From the NCBI RefSeq assembly GCF_031456495.1, contig NZ_JAVDUW010000001.1:744001-808000 (forward strand): 64,000 nt of DNA. Direction: 5' to 3'. This DNA comes from Pedococcus sp031456495. GTDB taxonomy: Bacteria; Actinomycetota; Actinomycetes; Actinomycetales; Dermatophilaceae. The position numbers and the translations under genes are program-made. Of the stretch, positions 18,253 through 31,734 are shown one piece after another. The notes under the pieces were generated by a model, which was not told the DNA's origin, searched no databases, and was given only the letters and a program-made list of their open reading frames with translations. Position 1 is the first letter of the stretch. Each line of letters opens with the position of its first letter.

Positions 18253-18611
18253 GCGCCCTCCTCCTCGCGGTTGACCGTCTCGGGCGAGAACGCCGGCAGG
18301 CAGACCGCGACGTACTCCGCGCCCTCAGCGCCCGTGGAGTAGCGGATCCGCTCGCCCGCCCGGGTCAGGACGCTCTGCCCGGCCTCGACCCGCAGCCGGC
18401 CGCCGTCGTGGTCGACGAGCACCGCACCGGCCAGGACGAGGGTGTACTCGTCGAAGGCCGGCGCCTGGAACGGCTCGGTCCAGTCCGCCGGGGCCTTCAT
18501 GTGGGCGATCGAGACGCCCTCGGAGCCGGTGTTCACCCGGCCCACGTGTTCGTCGATGACCTTGCCGCCGGGGACGGGGATGGTGGTGGGGGACGCGATC
18601 AGCTCTGGCAC
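18249..18611 (-). CDS. Small cupin-domain protein
   Basis: 120 residues forming a single cupin barrel (TLVLAGAVLVDHDGGRLRVEAGQSVL, RIRYSTGAEGAEYVAVCLPAF). It lacks the full set of cupin metal histidines: HMK and DHD are the only candidates. GTG 18611 follows TAGGGT by 6 nt, so the transcript is probably leaderless. It is co-transcribed with adenosine deaminase. A ligand-binding or ethanolamine/uridine-type cupin role cannot be decided. Confidence 0.8.
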   Translation of the reverse strand: MPELIASPTTIPVPGGKVIDEHVGRVNTGSEGVSIAHMKAPADWTEPFQAPAFDEYTLVLAGAVLVDHDGGRLRVEAGQSVLTRAGERIRYSTGAEGAEYVAVCLPAFSPETVNREEEGA

Positions 18612-18677
18612 GGGCCCACCCTAGTCCGTGCGCTCCGCCCTCTTGCCGGATCCGAACGGTCGTGCTTTTATGGGTCG
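18612..18677. promoter_or_regulatory. Divergent promoters of cupin-add and TetR gene
   Basis: Minus strand: TAGGGT (18618-18623) and 6 nt to GTG 18611. Plus strand: TTGCCG (18643-18648), a 17-bp spacer, TTTTAT (18666-18671), then 6 nt to GTG 18678, so both starts look leaderless. Confidence 0.5.
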
Positions 18678-19277
18678 GTGAGCAAGGGCGAGGAGACCCG
18701 CGAGGCGGTGCTGGCCGAGGCGCTGGCCCAGTCCAGCCGGGTCGGCCTGCGCGGCATCACCATCGGCAGCCTCGCCGACGCGATGGGCATGTCCAAGAGC
18801 GGGCTGTTCTCGCACTTCGGCTCCAAGGAGGGGCTGCAGACCGCGGTCCTCGAGTTCGCCGCGGACCACTTCGCGCGCCTCGTCATCCGGCCCGCGCTGC
18901 GCGAGCCGCGTGGCGAGCCCCGCCTGCGCATGCTGTTCGAGCGCTGGCTCGGCTGGGGCGGGTACAGCGACTACGCCCTCCCCGGCGGCTGCATCTTCGT
19001 CTCCGTCGCAAGCGAGTTCGACGACGAACCGGACACGCCCGTCCGGGACAAGGTCGTCACCACCGAGCGCGACCTCCTCGACACGATCGAGACGATCGTC
19101 CGCGGCGGCGTCGCCGAGGGCCAGTTCACCGAGGACACCGATGCCGGAGCGTTCGCCCAGGACATGCTGGCGATCGTCCTCGGCTACAACTTCTCCGCCC
19201 GGCTGCTGCGCGACGACGCAGCCGCCGAGCGCGCCCGGGCGGCCTTCGACCGCCTGATCGACCACATCCGCGCCTGA
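18678..19277 (+). CDS. TetR-family transcriptional regulator
   Basis: 199 residues from GTG 18678. The N-terminal helix-turn-helix is complete (GLRGITIGSLADAMGMSKSGLFSHFGSKEGL, about 26-56). The C-terminal ligand domain resembles the TetR group with a long C-terminal helical region (LFERWLGWGGYSDYALPGGC, then IVRGGVAEGQFTEDTD). It is followed after 29 bp by an alpha/beta hydrolase, its likely target or co-regulated gene. The start is supported by a -10 box 6 nt upstream. Confidence 0.88.
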   Translation: MSKGEETREAVLAEALAQSSRVGLRGITIGSLADAMGMSKSGLFSHFGSKEGLQTAVLEFAADHFARLVIRPALREPRGEPRLRMLFERWLGWGGYSDYALPGGCIFVSVASEFDDEPDTPVRDKVVTTERDLLDTIETIVRGGVAEGQFTEDTDAGAFAQDMLAIVLGYNFSARLLRDDAAAERARAAFDRLIDHIRA

Positions 19278-19306
19278 CCTGCGGGTCACCTCCCCGAGGA
19301 GCTGCC

Positions 19307-20375
19307 ATGTCGGCAGAAAAAAGCACGATCGATCGTTTCCGTATGCCGGGTGCCGCCGCCGGACTCGCGGCCGCGCCGTCGCCGGTCCCAGGGGCCGCCG
19401 CGTCGCTGCCGGACCCCACGTCGCCGCCGGTCCCGCCGCCCGTCGGGTCGCCACCGCCACCTGTCGCGGCCACGCCGCCCGCCGCCCCGCTGCGACGCGC
19501 ACGGCGGACCGGGCCGCCGGCCATCTTCCCGCTGGTGCGGCTGGCGTTCGGCCAGCTCGAGCGCACGCCCGCGGTCGGTGGCTGGCTCGCCGAGCGGCTC
19601 TGGTTCCGCCTTCCCGCACCCCCGTCCGCGGCCGAGCGCGAGCGACGGACCCCGCCGGGCGGCGAGCCGTTCGAGACGACCTGGGCCGGCGGCGTCGTCC
19701 GCGGACGGGTCTACGGCGACTGGGGGCTGCCCACGGCATACCTCGTCCACGGCTGGGGCGGCTGGTGGCAGCAGCTGTCCGCGCACATCCAGCCGCTGGT
19801 CGACGGCGGGATGTGCGTCGTGGCGTTCGACGCGCCCAGCCACGGCGGGTCGGACGCCGGTCGCTTCGGCGGCCGGTCGACCACGTTCGTCGAGATGGGC
19901 GAGGCCCTGGCAGCGGTCGCCGCCGACTTCGGTCGTCCTGCCGTCGTCGTCGCGCACTCCGCCGGGGCGATGGCGTCGCTGCTGGCCATCGACGCGGGCC
20001 TCGACGTCGAGGCGCTGGCGCTGCTCGCGCCACCGGTCTCGGTCGAGCCGATCCAGCGCCTGGTGGCGACGTCGCTGGGCGTCGGCCCGCGGTCGGAGCG
20101 GGTCATGCGCGAGCGCGCCGAGCGCCGCGTGGGCCTGCCCATGCAGGCCCTGGACCTCGTCGACCTCGCCTCACGCCAGCGCTCGCTCCCCCGGCTGCTC
20201 GTGGTGCACGACCGCCACGACCGGGAGGCGCCGCTCGCGGGCGCGGTCGAGCTGGTCACCGCGTGGCACGGCGCCCGGCTGCTGGTCACCGATCGCCTCG
20301 GTCACCACCGGGTCATGTGGCACCCGGACGTCGTCGCCCGCGTCGCCGGCTTCGCGGATGACGCGGCGGAGGAGG

Positions 20376-20395
<20 letters not shown>
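19307..20395 (+). CDS. Alpha/beta hydrolase
   Basis: 362 residues from ATG 19307 with a GAGGA ribosome site. The first 75 residues are a Pro/Ala-rich extension, and the hydrolase fold starts near 125. Motifs: oxyanion YLVHGWGGWWQQ, nucleophile serine in VVAHSAGAMAS (GxSxG type as AHSAG), acid DRHDREAPL, and the C-terminal histidine in GHHRVMWHPDV. Substrate unknown. Most likely controlled by the TetR gene directly upstream. Its 3' end overlaps the convergent deoA gene by 20 bp. A 12-bp perfect palindrome, ACGATCGATCGT, lies within codons 7-10. Confidence 0.85.
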
Positions 20396-21665
<1,270 letters not shown>

Positions 21666-21734
21666 GGGCTCATCGTGTCAGACCGGCTGCGGCCCCCACC
21701 ACGACCCTCGGGCCGCCGTTCAAGGCGCCACGGC

Positions 21735-21794
21735 CACGAACGGCACTCTCACCACGACATCGGCGACCGTTCGCGGCACAGGTGCCGCGAACGG
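21735..21794. repeat. REP-like palindromic element, left of the DUF559 gene
   Basis: The 12-mer CACGAACGGCAC (21735-21746) is followed by a perfect 13-bp inverted repeat (21767-21779 with 21782-21794, 2-bp centre) built on the same core, CCGTTCGCGGCAC. There is no T-tract. A related element lies on the other side of the gene at 22836-22902. Confidence 0.75.
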
Positions 21795-21822
21795 CATACG
21801 CGGCCACCAGGCAGGGCACCGC

Positions 21823-22728
21823 TCAGGCGCTCGGGAAGTGCAGGCGCCACTCGTCCGACGTGACCCGTGCCGGGCATCCCCGGGCGGCGAGCGCCGCGGT
21901 CACTCGGGCCAGGGTGCGCTCGGGCTCGCGGTAGATCCCCTTCGCGAGGACCACGACGATCCGCCAGCCCTCGACGTCCAGCTCCTCGCGGCGCTCGACG
22001 TCCCGCTCCCACTGGCGCTGCGACTCCGCGTGCTGGCGCCCGTCGTACTCGACCGCCAGCCGGAGATCGGGGTACGACAGGTCGTACCGGCGCACCCACC
22101 GGCCCCACTCGTCGTACTCGATGTGGTTGACCACCGGCTCCGGCAGACCGGCCAGCACGAGCAGCAGGCGCAGGCGTGACTCCATCGGCGAGTCGACACC
22201 AGCGCGGACGAGGCCGGCTGCCCGCCGAGCCAGCGCCCCACGCCGTCCCCGCACGGCAGCGGCGGCCGCCACGAGCGCCTCGGGAGTGGTGCGACGCCGC
22301 GCGACGAGCGAGTCCCCCAGCACCACGAGGTCCACCAGCCCCAGCTCACCCGCCAGGTCGACGAACGTGTCCTCCGCCGTGGTCACCGGCACCCCACCGA
22401 TCCGAGCAGTCGACGTTGACACGCGCCGCCGAGCGCGCACCCCGCGCACCCGCATGCGCCCCGAGGGCAGCGCGACCTCGATCTCCCGGCTCCGCGGGAC
22501 CACCCCGCCGAGCAGCTCTGCCGCTGTCCGACGAGCCACGAGCGCCCCCTCAGGCGCCACCCGCAGCGCCGCAACGGCCCGCACTCTCAGGTCTCGGGAA
22601 TCCGACGCACGCGAGTGCACGTCGTGGAAGATCTGGCGGTATGCCGGGCCACGCAACCGGCCCACGCTGACACCTGCGGCTACGGCCTCGGACCGGCTGA
22701 ACACCAGCGGCAGGCTGCTCCCCTCCAT
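21823..22728 (-). CDS. DUF559 protein with AbiEi-like N-terminus
   Basis: 301 residues from ATG 22728 (MEGSSLPLVFSRSEAV). The N-terminal 170 residues resemble the winged-helix/AbiEi antitoxin-type region common in actinobacterial DUF559 proteins (AYRQIFHDVHSRASD, ALVARRTAAELLGG). The C-terminal 100 residues carry the Vsr-like, restriction-endonuclease fold (YDLSYPDLRLAVEYDGRQH, then RDVERREELDVEGWRIV), with Asp and Glu in nuclease-like positions. Cellular role is unknown. No toxin partner is adjacent. Related palindromic repeats bracket the gene on both sides, which suggests an independent or formerly mobile unit. Confidence 0.75.
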   Translation of the reverse strand: MEGSSLPLVFSRSEAVAAGVSVGRLRGPAYRQIFHDVHSRASDSRDLRVRAVAALRVAPEGALVARRTAAELLGGVVPRSREIEVALPSGRMRVRGVRARRRVSTSTARIGGVPVTTAEDTFVDLAGELGLVDLVVLGDSLVARRRTTPEALVAAAAAVRGRRGALARRAAGLVRAGVDSPMESRLRLLLVLAGLPEPVVNHIEYDEWGRWVRRYDLSYPDLRLAVEYDGRQHAESQRQWERDVERREELDVEGWRIVVVLAKGIYREPERTLARVTAALAARGCPARVTSDEWRLHFPSA

Positions 22729-22835
22729 GGTCCGAGCCTGTCCCGGAAACCAGAGGGTCCAGCCGTCGTCCACAGGCCTGGTACGCCTCGGAGCCCTGTC
22801 TCGCCCGGCGCACGCGAAGACGTTCGCGACCGCGA

Positions 22836-22902
22836 GGCCACGAACGGTCGACCCGGGGGGCCATTTCACGACCGTTCGTGGCCCCGACGTCACGAACGGC
22901 AC
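22836..22902. repeat. REP-like palindromic element, right of the DUF559 gene
   Basis: A perfect 15-bp inverted repeat, GGCCACGAACGGTCG (22836-22850) with its complement at 22869-22883 (18-nt loop), is followed by CACGAACGGCAC (22891-22902), the same 12-mer seen at 21735-21746. Confidence 0.75.
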
Positions 22903-22936
22903 CGTGGTGGCTGGGCCGGAGGCCGGGCGGCGCGGG

Positions 22937-23401
22937 TCAGGCGGGGTGGGTCTCCCGGGCGGCCGCGGCGGTCAGGTTGTCGGGGCCGAACGCCTGCGGC
23001 AGCACCTCGCGCATCGGCAGCACGCCCTCGGGGGTGAGCAGCAGGCACTCGGGCCCACCGTTCTCCCACAGCAGCTGGCGGCACCGACCGCACGGCATGA
23101 GCGGCTGCCCGTCGCCCCCGACGCACGACACCGCGACGAGCCGGCCACCGCCGCTGGCGTGCAGCGAGGAGACCATGCCGCACTCGGCGCACAGGCCGAC
23201 GCCGTATGCCGCGTTCTCGACGTTGCAGCCCACGACGACGCGGCCGTCGTCGACGATCCCCGCGACACCGACCGGGAAGCCGGAGTACGGCGCGTACGCC
23301 TTGCGCATGATCGCGACGGCCTGCTCGCGCAGGACCTCCCAGTCGATGTGCTCGGCACCGTGCGGGCTGCCGTGGACCGGGGCAGGCGCGTGCTCGGGCA
23401 T
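22937..23401 (-). CDS. cdd: Cytidine deaminase
   Basis: 154 residues from ATG 23401; a GTG two codons upstream overlaps the permease stop and is also possible. Zinc and catalytic motifs are NVENAAYGVGLCAE (Cys and the catalytic Glu) and PCGRCRQLL. It converts (deoxy)cytidine to (deoxy)uridine. The 25-residue His/Pro-rich N-terminal extension is longer than in E. coli-type short forms. It is the last gene of the bmp-ABC transporter operon, so imported cytidine can be processed directly. Confidence 0.94.
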   Translation of the reverse strand: MPEHAPAPVHGSPHGAEHIDWEVLREQAVAIMRKAYAPYSGFPVGVAGIVDDGRVVVGCNVENAAYGVGLCAECGMVSSLHASGGGRLVAVSCVGGDGQPLMPCGRCRQLLWENGGPECLLLTPEGVLPMREVLPQAFGPDNLTAAAARETHPA

Positions 23402-23406
23402 GGGCA

Positions 23407-24675
23407 CTAGGCCCCCTCGCCCTTGCGGTAGATCTGGCCGTCGGCGGCCGGCATCCGCAGCCGCTGCGAGGCGAACGCGAGGACCAGCAGCGTCGTGACG
23501 TACGGCGTCGTGCCGGTCAGCTCGGCCGGCACGGCGTCGGCGGCGAAGTACCACCAGGCGACGAGCACGCCGACGACGAGCGCCAGGATGCCCTGCACGA
23601 GGCGGCGGTTGCGCACGATCTGCCACACGCCGACGGCCACGAGGATGACGGCGAACAGCAGCAGGAACGCGTGCACGGTCGCGCCACCACGCAGCTGCAC
23701 CGCATCGGTGTAGCCGAACAGGGCCGCGCCGCTGAGCAGTCCACCGGGTCGCCAGTTGCCGAAGATCATCGCCGCGAGGCCGATGTAGCCGCGGCCGCCG
23801 GTCTGGCCGTCGCGGTAGATGTTCGCGGCGACGAGGGCGAGGAACCCGCCACCGAGGCCGGCGAGGCCACCGGAGACCAGCACCGCGAGGAACTTGTACC
23901 GGAGCACGTGCACGCCGAGCGACTCCGCGGCCACGGGCGACTCGCCGACGGACCGCAGCCGCAGCCCGAACGGCGTGCGCCACAGCACCCACCAGGTCCC
24001 GACGAACAGCAGCACCGCGATGATCGTCAGGATCGACAGGTTGGTGCACAGGGCCCGCAGCACGGCGGCGACGTCGCTGACGAAGAACCAGTTCTTGCGC
24101 TCGACCGTCCCGAGCCCGTCGGAGACCCCGGGCAGGGTGAAGGCCGGCAGGTCCTTGATCGGCGGCGACTGGGTCGGGCCACCGCCGGGCAGCCCGCTGA
24201 AGAACCGGGCTGCGAGGTACTTCGCGACACCGAGGCCGACGATGTTGATGGCGACACCGGAGACGATGTGGTCGACGCCGAAGGTCACGGTGGCGACGGC
24301 GTGGATCAGGCCGCCGAGCGCGCCCATGAGGATCGCGCCGACGACGCCCATCCACGGACCCATGTGGTAGCCGAAGAACCCGGCCCCCCACGTGCCGAGG
24401 ATCATCATGCCCTCGAGGCCGATGTTGACGACGCCCGCGCGCTCGGACCACAGGCCGCCGAGGCCGGCGAGGCCGATCGGCACGGCGAGGCCGATGGCGG
24501 CGGCCAGCGCACCCGACGACGCGATGTCGTCGGCGCCGGTGACCACGCGCAGCACGGCGATGACGGCGAGGACGCCGACCGCGATCAGGGCGTACTCGCG
24601 CAGGCCGTAACGGCGCCGCTTCGGCGCGCGGTCGGTCACCGGCTTGGCGCCGACCTCGAGTCCTGCGGCGCTCAT
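23407..24675 (-). CDS. Nucleoside ABC transporter permease (BmpA system, second permease)
   Basis: 422 residues from ATG 24675. About ten membrane helices with the family's SERAGVVNIGLEGMMILGTWGAGF segment and GGFLALVAANIYRDGQTGGRGYIGLAAMIFGNWRPGG near the middle, as in NupQ/YufQ-type permeases. It pairs with the permease encoded just upstream, whose stop overlaps this start by 4 bp. The complex would import nucleosides across the cytoplasmic membrane; substrate choice is inferred from the BMP lipoprotein and the flanking salvage genes. Confidence 0.9.
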   Translation of the reverse strand: MSAAGLEVGAKPVTDRAPKRRRYGLREYALIAVGVLAVIAVLRVVTGADDIASSGALAAAIGLAVPIGLAGLGGLWSERAGVVNIGLEGMMILGTWGAGFFGYHMGPWMGVVGAILMGALGGLIHAVATVTFGVDHIVSGVAINIVGLGVAKYLAARFFSGLPGGGPTQSPPIKDLPAFTLPGVSDGLGTVERKNWFFVSDVAAVLRALCTNLSILTIIAVLLFVGTWWVLWRTPFGLRLRSVGESPVAAESLGVHVLRYKFLAVLVSGGLAGLGGGFLALVAANIYRDGQTGGRGYIGLAAMIFGNWRPGGLLSGAALFGYTDAVQLRGGATVHAFLLLFAVILVAVGVWQIVRNRRLVQGILALVVGVLVAWWYFAADAVPAELTGTTPYVTTLLVLAFASQRLRMPAADGQIYRKGEGA

Positions 24676-25783
24676 GCCGGGGCTCCTTCCGTCGCGGGGA
24701 CCTTGCCCTGCGAACTCAGCTCCCGGGCGACGCGCTGCTGCTCGAGGCGCTTGTCGGTGCGGCGGATCAGCTCGTAGGCGATGACGACCGCGAAGAGGAT
24801 GACGCCCTGGATGATGAAGACGATCTCCTGGGCCACGCCCGCAGTGATCTGCAGGGCGTTGGACTGGATGTCGAGGAACGCCCACAGCACCGAGGCGAAC
24901 GCGATGCCGACGGCGTTGTTGCGGCCCAGCAGGGCGATCGCGATGCCGGCGAACCCGAGCCCGGACTGGAACGTCGTGCCGTAGTTGTGGTCCTGCCCGA
25001 ACAGCAGCGGCATGCCGATGAGCCCGGCCAGCGCGCCCGACGCGATCATCGCCGTCATCACCATGCGCGGGACCTTGACCCCGCTGGCGACCGCGGCGGT
25101 CTCGGACCTGCCTGTGGCGCGCAGGTCGAAGCCGAACCGCGTCTTGCCGAGCACGAACCAGTACGCCAGGCCGACGAGGATCGCCAGCACGATCAGCGTG
25201 TAGACCCGGTTGGTCGCGCCGGGGATGAGCTTCAGGCCCTGCAGCTGGGAGGAGTCGGGGATGGTCTTGGTGTTGACCGCGTTGCTCCCCTCCTGCCGGT
25301 CGGCGACCTTGAGCAGCAGCCAGCTGACGACGCCGGTGGCGATGGCGTTGAGCATGATCGTGGAGATCACCTCGGAGACGCCGCGCTTCACCTTGAGGTA
25401 TGCCGCGATGCTGGCCCAGAGACCGCCGGCCACCATCGCGACGACGATGGCCGCGAGGATGTTGAGCCAGCCGGGCAGCCAGGCCTGGCCGGCGAAGACC
25501 GCGGCCGCGAAGACGGCGACGCGGTACTGGCCGTCGACGCCGATGTTGAACAGGTTCATCCGGAAGCCGACCGCCACGGCGATGGCCGACAGGTAGTAGA
25601 CGGTGGCGGCGTTGACGATCTGGACCGTCTGCCGCGGCTTCGGCACGTGCAGGATCGTCTTCCAGACGTCGCCGACCGGGTCGCCGAACAGCGCGAGGAT
25701 GAGCGAGGTGATGACGAAGGCCACGACGAGCGCCAGCACCGGTGCCGCGAGGCCCAGCAGGACCCGGCGGGGGTTGAGCCGGT

Positions 25784-25787
<4 letters not shown>
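24672..25787 (-). CDS. Nucleoside ABC transporter permease (BmpA system, first permease)
   Basis: 371 residues from ATG 25787, overlapping the ATPase stop by 4 bp. Multi-pass protein with the motif GFRMNLFNIGVDGQYRVAVF and the coupling segment KVKRGVSEVISTIMLNAIA, typical of NupP/YufP-type permeases. It has a short cytoplasmic C-terminus (RRTDKRLEQQRVARELSSQG). It is the partner of the 422-residue permease and the double-domain ATPase. Confidence 0.9.
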
Positions 25788-27295
<1,508 letters not shown>

Positions 27296-27443
27296 GCCCG
27301 CGGGAGACGTCTGCGCTGCGGTCCGCTGCAGGGGTGGGGAGGCGGTGATGGGTCACGCTCCTGGTCCGGGCCCGCGGCGTCGCGAGCAGTGTGGCGCTGG
27401 GGCCCGCCGTCGCGGCGAGCGGAGGGGCTCGGTTCGGGGAAGC

Positions 27444-27485
27444 ACACGGCCCGGGTCAGACGCTACCGCGCCGCCCGGGCCGTGT
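27444..27485 (-). terminator. 12-bp inverted repeat between the binding-protein and ATPase genes
   Basis: ACACGGCCCGGG (27444-27455) pairs perfectly with 27474-27485 across an 18-nt loop, 21 bp after the BMP lipoprotein stop. There is no T-tract. It could partially terminate transcription or protect the 3' end of the lipoprotein mRNA. The rest of the 210-bp gap shows nothing else. Confidence 0.6.
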
Positions 27486-27505
27486 AACCAACCCTCAGCC
27501 GGTGA

Positions 27506-28570
27506 TCAGGGGGTCGTGGGGACCTTGATCTTGCCGGAGATGATGTCCGCCTTGTAGGCGTCGAGCTTGGCCTTGATGTCGGACAGGTGGTCGCCGGTCG
27601 TGGAGTAGTCCACACCGCCGGCCTTGAGGTCGTAGACGTTGTTGCCCGTGAGCTCCTTGCCCTCCGAGGCCGACTTGATGAAGTCGTACACGGCGACGTC
27701 GACCTTCTTGATCATCGAGGTCAGGATGATGTCGCGGACCGCGGCCGGGGCGGTGAGCGCCTGGTCGGAGTCGACACCGATCGCCCAGTGGTTCGGGCCG
27801 GCAGCCTTGGCCGCCGTGAAGACGCCGCCACCGGAGCCACCAGCGGCGTGGTACACGATGTCCGCGCCCTTCTGGAACATGCCCTCGGCCGCGGTCTTGC
27901 CCTTGGCCGGGTCACCGAAGCCGCTGAAGTCCGGCGGCTGGGTGAGGTACTGGGAGTCGATCTTGATGTCCGGCTTGACCGCCTTGGCGCCGGCGATGTA
28001 GCCCGCCTCGAACTTCTTGATCAGCGGGACGTTCACGCCGCCGACGAAGCCGATGTGGTTCGTCTTGGTCTTCAGCGCGGCCGCCGCACCGACGAGGAAC
28101 GAGCCCTCGTTCTCGGCGAAGGTGATCTGGTCGACGTTCGGGCCCTTGGAGTCGGCCGAGGCGTCGTCGACGATGGCGAAGTGGACCTCGGGGTTGTCCT
28201 TGGCGGCCTTGCCGACCGAGGCGGCGTACGCGAAGCCGACGGCGACCACGTGCGTGTAGCCGGCGTCGACGAGCTGCTGCAGGCGCTCCTCGCGGGCGGC
28301 CTCGTTCTCACCGTTGACGGCCGCGGCCTCCTTGGTGTCGACACCCAGCTCCGACTTGGCCTTGTCCAGGCCGGCTGCGGCAGCGTCGTTGAACGACTGG
28401 TCACCGCGACCACCCACGTCGTAGGCCATGCCGACCTTGAGCTTCTTGCCGCTCGAGCTCGAGCTGCTGGCGCCCCCGCTGCTCGAGCTGGTACCGCCCG
28501 AGCCGTTGCCCGAGTCACCGCACGCGGCCAGCGCCAGTGCTGCCACTGACACGACCGCTGCAACCTTCAT
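27506..28570 (-). CDS. BMP-family nucleoside-binding lipoprotein
   Basis: 354 residues from ATG 28570 with GGAGA as ribosome site. A lipoprotein signal ends at ALAAC (Cys near 20), followed by a Ser/Gly-rich spacer to residue 45. The mature part has the basic-membrane-protein fold (VGMAYDVGGRGDQSFNDAAAAGL, FAYAASVGKAAKDNPEVHFAIVD, HIGFVGGVNVPLIKKFEAGYIAG, AAGGSGGGVFTAAKAAG, IGVDSDQ). It is the extracellular nucleoside receptor of the ABC transporter encoded downstream. A candidate -10, TATCCT, lies on the minus strand at 28639-28644. Confidence 0.93.
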   Translation of the reverse strand: MKVAAVVSVAALALAACGDSGNGSGGTSSSSGGASSSSSSGKKLKVGMAYDVGGRGDQSFNDAAAAGLDKAKSELGVDTKEAAAVNGENEAAREERLQQLVDAGYTHVVAVGFAYAASVGKAAKDNPEVHFAIVDDASADSKGPNVDQITFAENEGSFLVGAAAALKTKTNHIGFVGGVNVPLIKKFEAGYIAGAKAVKPDIKIDSQYLTQPPDFSGFGDPAKGKTAAEGMFQKGADIVYHAAGGSGGGVFTAAKAAGPNHWAIGVDSDQALTAPAAVRDIILTSMIKKVDVAVYDFIKSASEGKELTGNNVYDLKAGGVDYSTTGDHLSDIKAKLDAYKADIISGKIKVPTTP

Positions 28571-28705
28571 CGTGTGACGCAAGGCTGTCTCCTGTTCTTT
28601 GGTCTGCACGAGGCGCCATGGTGCGCCACTAGGGCGGCAGGATAGCCGCAAGAACTCGGCCCTCCGACCGCCTTTGGCCGTAGAACTTGCAATTCCCGGA
28701 AACCG

Positions 28706-29923
28706 TTACCGATCCGCGACGGTGCGCTCGGCCGAACTCTTGACCACCCCGGCCACGACAGCGCCGGCGAGCAGCCGGGCGCCGTGGGCCACGGACGTCT
28801 CGTCCACGACGAGGTCCCCCTGGTGCAGGTCGTAGGTGCGGCCGCCGGGCGTGCGCGTGCCGAGCCGGGCCATGGCACCGGGCACCCGGCGCAGGTACCA
28901 CGCGAAGTCCTCCCCGCCCAGCGACTGCGGCGTACCGACCACGGTCATGCCACTGCCCTCGGTGGCCTGGCGCAGCACGTCGATCGCCGCGACGTCGTTG
29001 ACCACGGGCGGCACGCCCTGGACGTGCTCGAGAACCGCCGTCACGGCATACGGGGCGACGACGTGCTGGACCGCCTCGGACAGCAGGGGGCCGATCGTGG
29101 TCCACGCCGTGGCGTCGAGCATCCGCAGGGTGCCGGCGGCGGTGCCGCTCGGCGGGATGACGTTGGCCGCCTGACCTGCGTGGACCTCGCCCCAGACGAG
29201 GGCGAAGGCGGTGCGGGGGTCGAGTCGCCGCGACAGGACGGCGGGCAGCTCGGTGACGACCTTGGCGAGGGCGAAGGTGAGGTCCTCGGTGAGGTGCGGG
29301 CGCGAGGTGTGGCCGCCCCGGCCGTTGAGGTGCACGGTCACGCGGTCGGCCGCGGCCGTGATCGGGCCCTCGCGCAGGCCGACGCTGCCGGCGTCGATCG
29401 TCGGGTCGCAGTGCACCGCGAAGACGGCGTCGACCCCGTCGAGGGCGCCGGCGGCGATGAGGTCGACCGCCCCGCCGGGGATGACCTCCTCGGCGGGCTG
29501 GAACAGCAGCCGGACGCCGATCCCCCGTTCGCGCAGGCCGTCCTCGTGCTCCTTGAGGGCGAGTCCCGCGCCGAGAACTGCCGCGACGTGGACGTCGTGG
29601 CCGCAGGCGTGGCAGATGCCCTCGGTGGTGGAGGACCAGGTGAGCCCGGTGCGCTCGCTGACCGGCAGGGCGTCGAGGTCGGCCCGCAGCGCGACCCGGT
29701 ATGCCGGCTGCTCGGCGCCGAGGTCGGCGACCAGGCCCGAGACCGGCAGCGTGGTGACGGCGATGCCCGCCTCGCGCAGCCGCCGCTCGACGAGGGCGGT
29801 GGTGCGCAGCTCCCCCCGGGACAGCTCGGGGTGCGCGTGGACGTCGCGCTGGACCTCGAGCAGGTGGGGGGCGAGGGTCTCGACGCTGGCGCAGACCGCG
29901 TCCAGCAGGGCGTTCGTGGTCAT
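28706..29923 (-). CDS. M20-family amidohydrolase
   Basis: 405 residues from ATG 29923. It has the metallopeptidase M20D pattern: DVHAHPELS, the metal ligands in CHACGHDVHVA, LFQPAEE with the catalytic Glu, and GRGGHTSRPH in the dimerisation domain. The C-terminal SLGGEDFAWYLRRVPGAMARLG completes the metal site. Relatives hydrolyse N-acyl amino acids or hippurate-like amides; the substrate here is not evident. On the minus strand, TACAGT lies 8 nt before the start, close to a leaderless arrangement. Confidence 0.9.
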   Translation of the reverse strand: MTTNALLDAVCASVETLAPHLLEVQRDVHAHPELSRGELRTTALVERRLREAGIAVTTLPVSGLVADLGAEQPAYRVALRADLDALPVSERTGLTWSSTTEGICHACGHDVHVAAVLGAGLALKEHEDGLRERGIGVRLLFQPAEEVIPGGAVDLIAAGALDGVDAVFAVHCDPTIDAGSVGLREGPITAAADRVTVHLNGRGGHTSRPHLTEDLTFALAKVVTELPAVLSRRLDPRTAFALVWGEVHAGQAANVIPPSGTAAGTLRMLDATAWTTIGPLLSEAVQHVVAPYAVTAVLEHVQGVPPVVNDVAAIDVLRQATEGSGMTVVGTPQSLGGEDFAWYLRRVPGAMARLGTRTPGGRTYDLHQGDLVVDETSVAHGARLLAGAVVAGVVKSSAERTVADR

Positions 29924-29978
29924 CAGGGCGCACTGTACCCGCGCCCCCACGGGTGGCGACCGCAGGTCGGGCGGCGGC

Positions 29979-30042
29979 CACCCGGCGGCTGGCCCGCCCG
30001 TCACCCGGCGGCCGGCCCGCCCGTCACCCGGCGGCCAGCCGG
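29979..30042. repeat. 23-bp tandem repeat, about 2.8 copies
   Basis: Units start at 29979, 30002 and 30025; the first two differ at one base and the third is partial. It lies in the short gap between the mutase stop and the amidohydrolase start, and is non-coding. Confidence 0.8.
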
Positions 30043-30045
30043 GGG

Positions 30046-31641
<1,596 letters not shown>

Positions 31642-31734
31642 GCCGGACACGATAGTGAGCCGGTATGCCGCCTGCTCATGGCTCGTGGCCAACCTCACCC
31701 GCGGGGGGCGTGTGGCCGCGACACACCCGTCGGG

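Noticed and set aside
21823..22728. AbiEi-like N-terminus taken as evidence for a toxin-antitoxin pair
   Set aside because: No AbiEii-type toxin or any other small partner is adjacent; the flanking genes are deoA and cdd.
29979..30042. 23-bp repeat array considered as a CRISPR
   Set aside because: Units are directly abutting with no spacers and fewer than three full copies; it is a simple tandem repeat.
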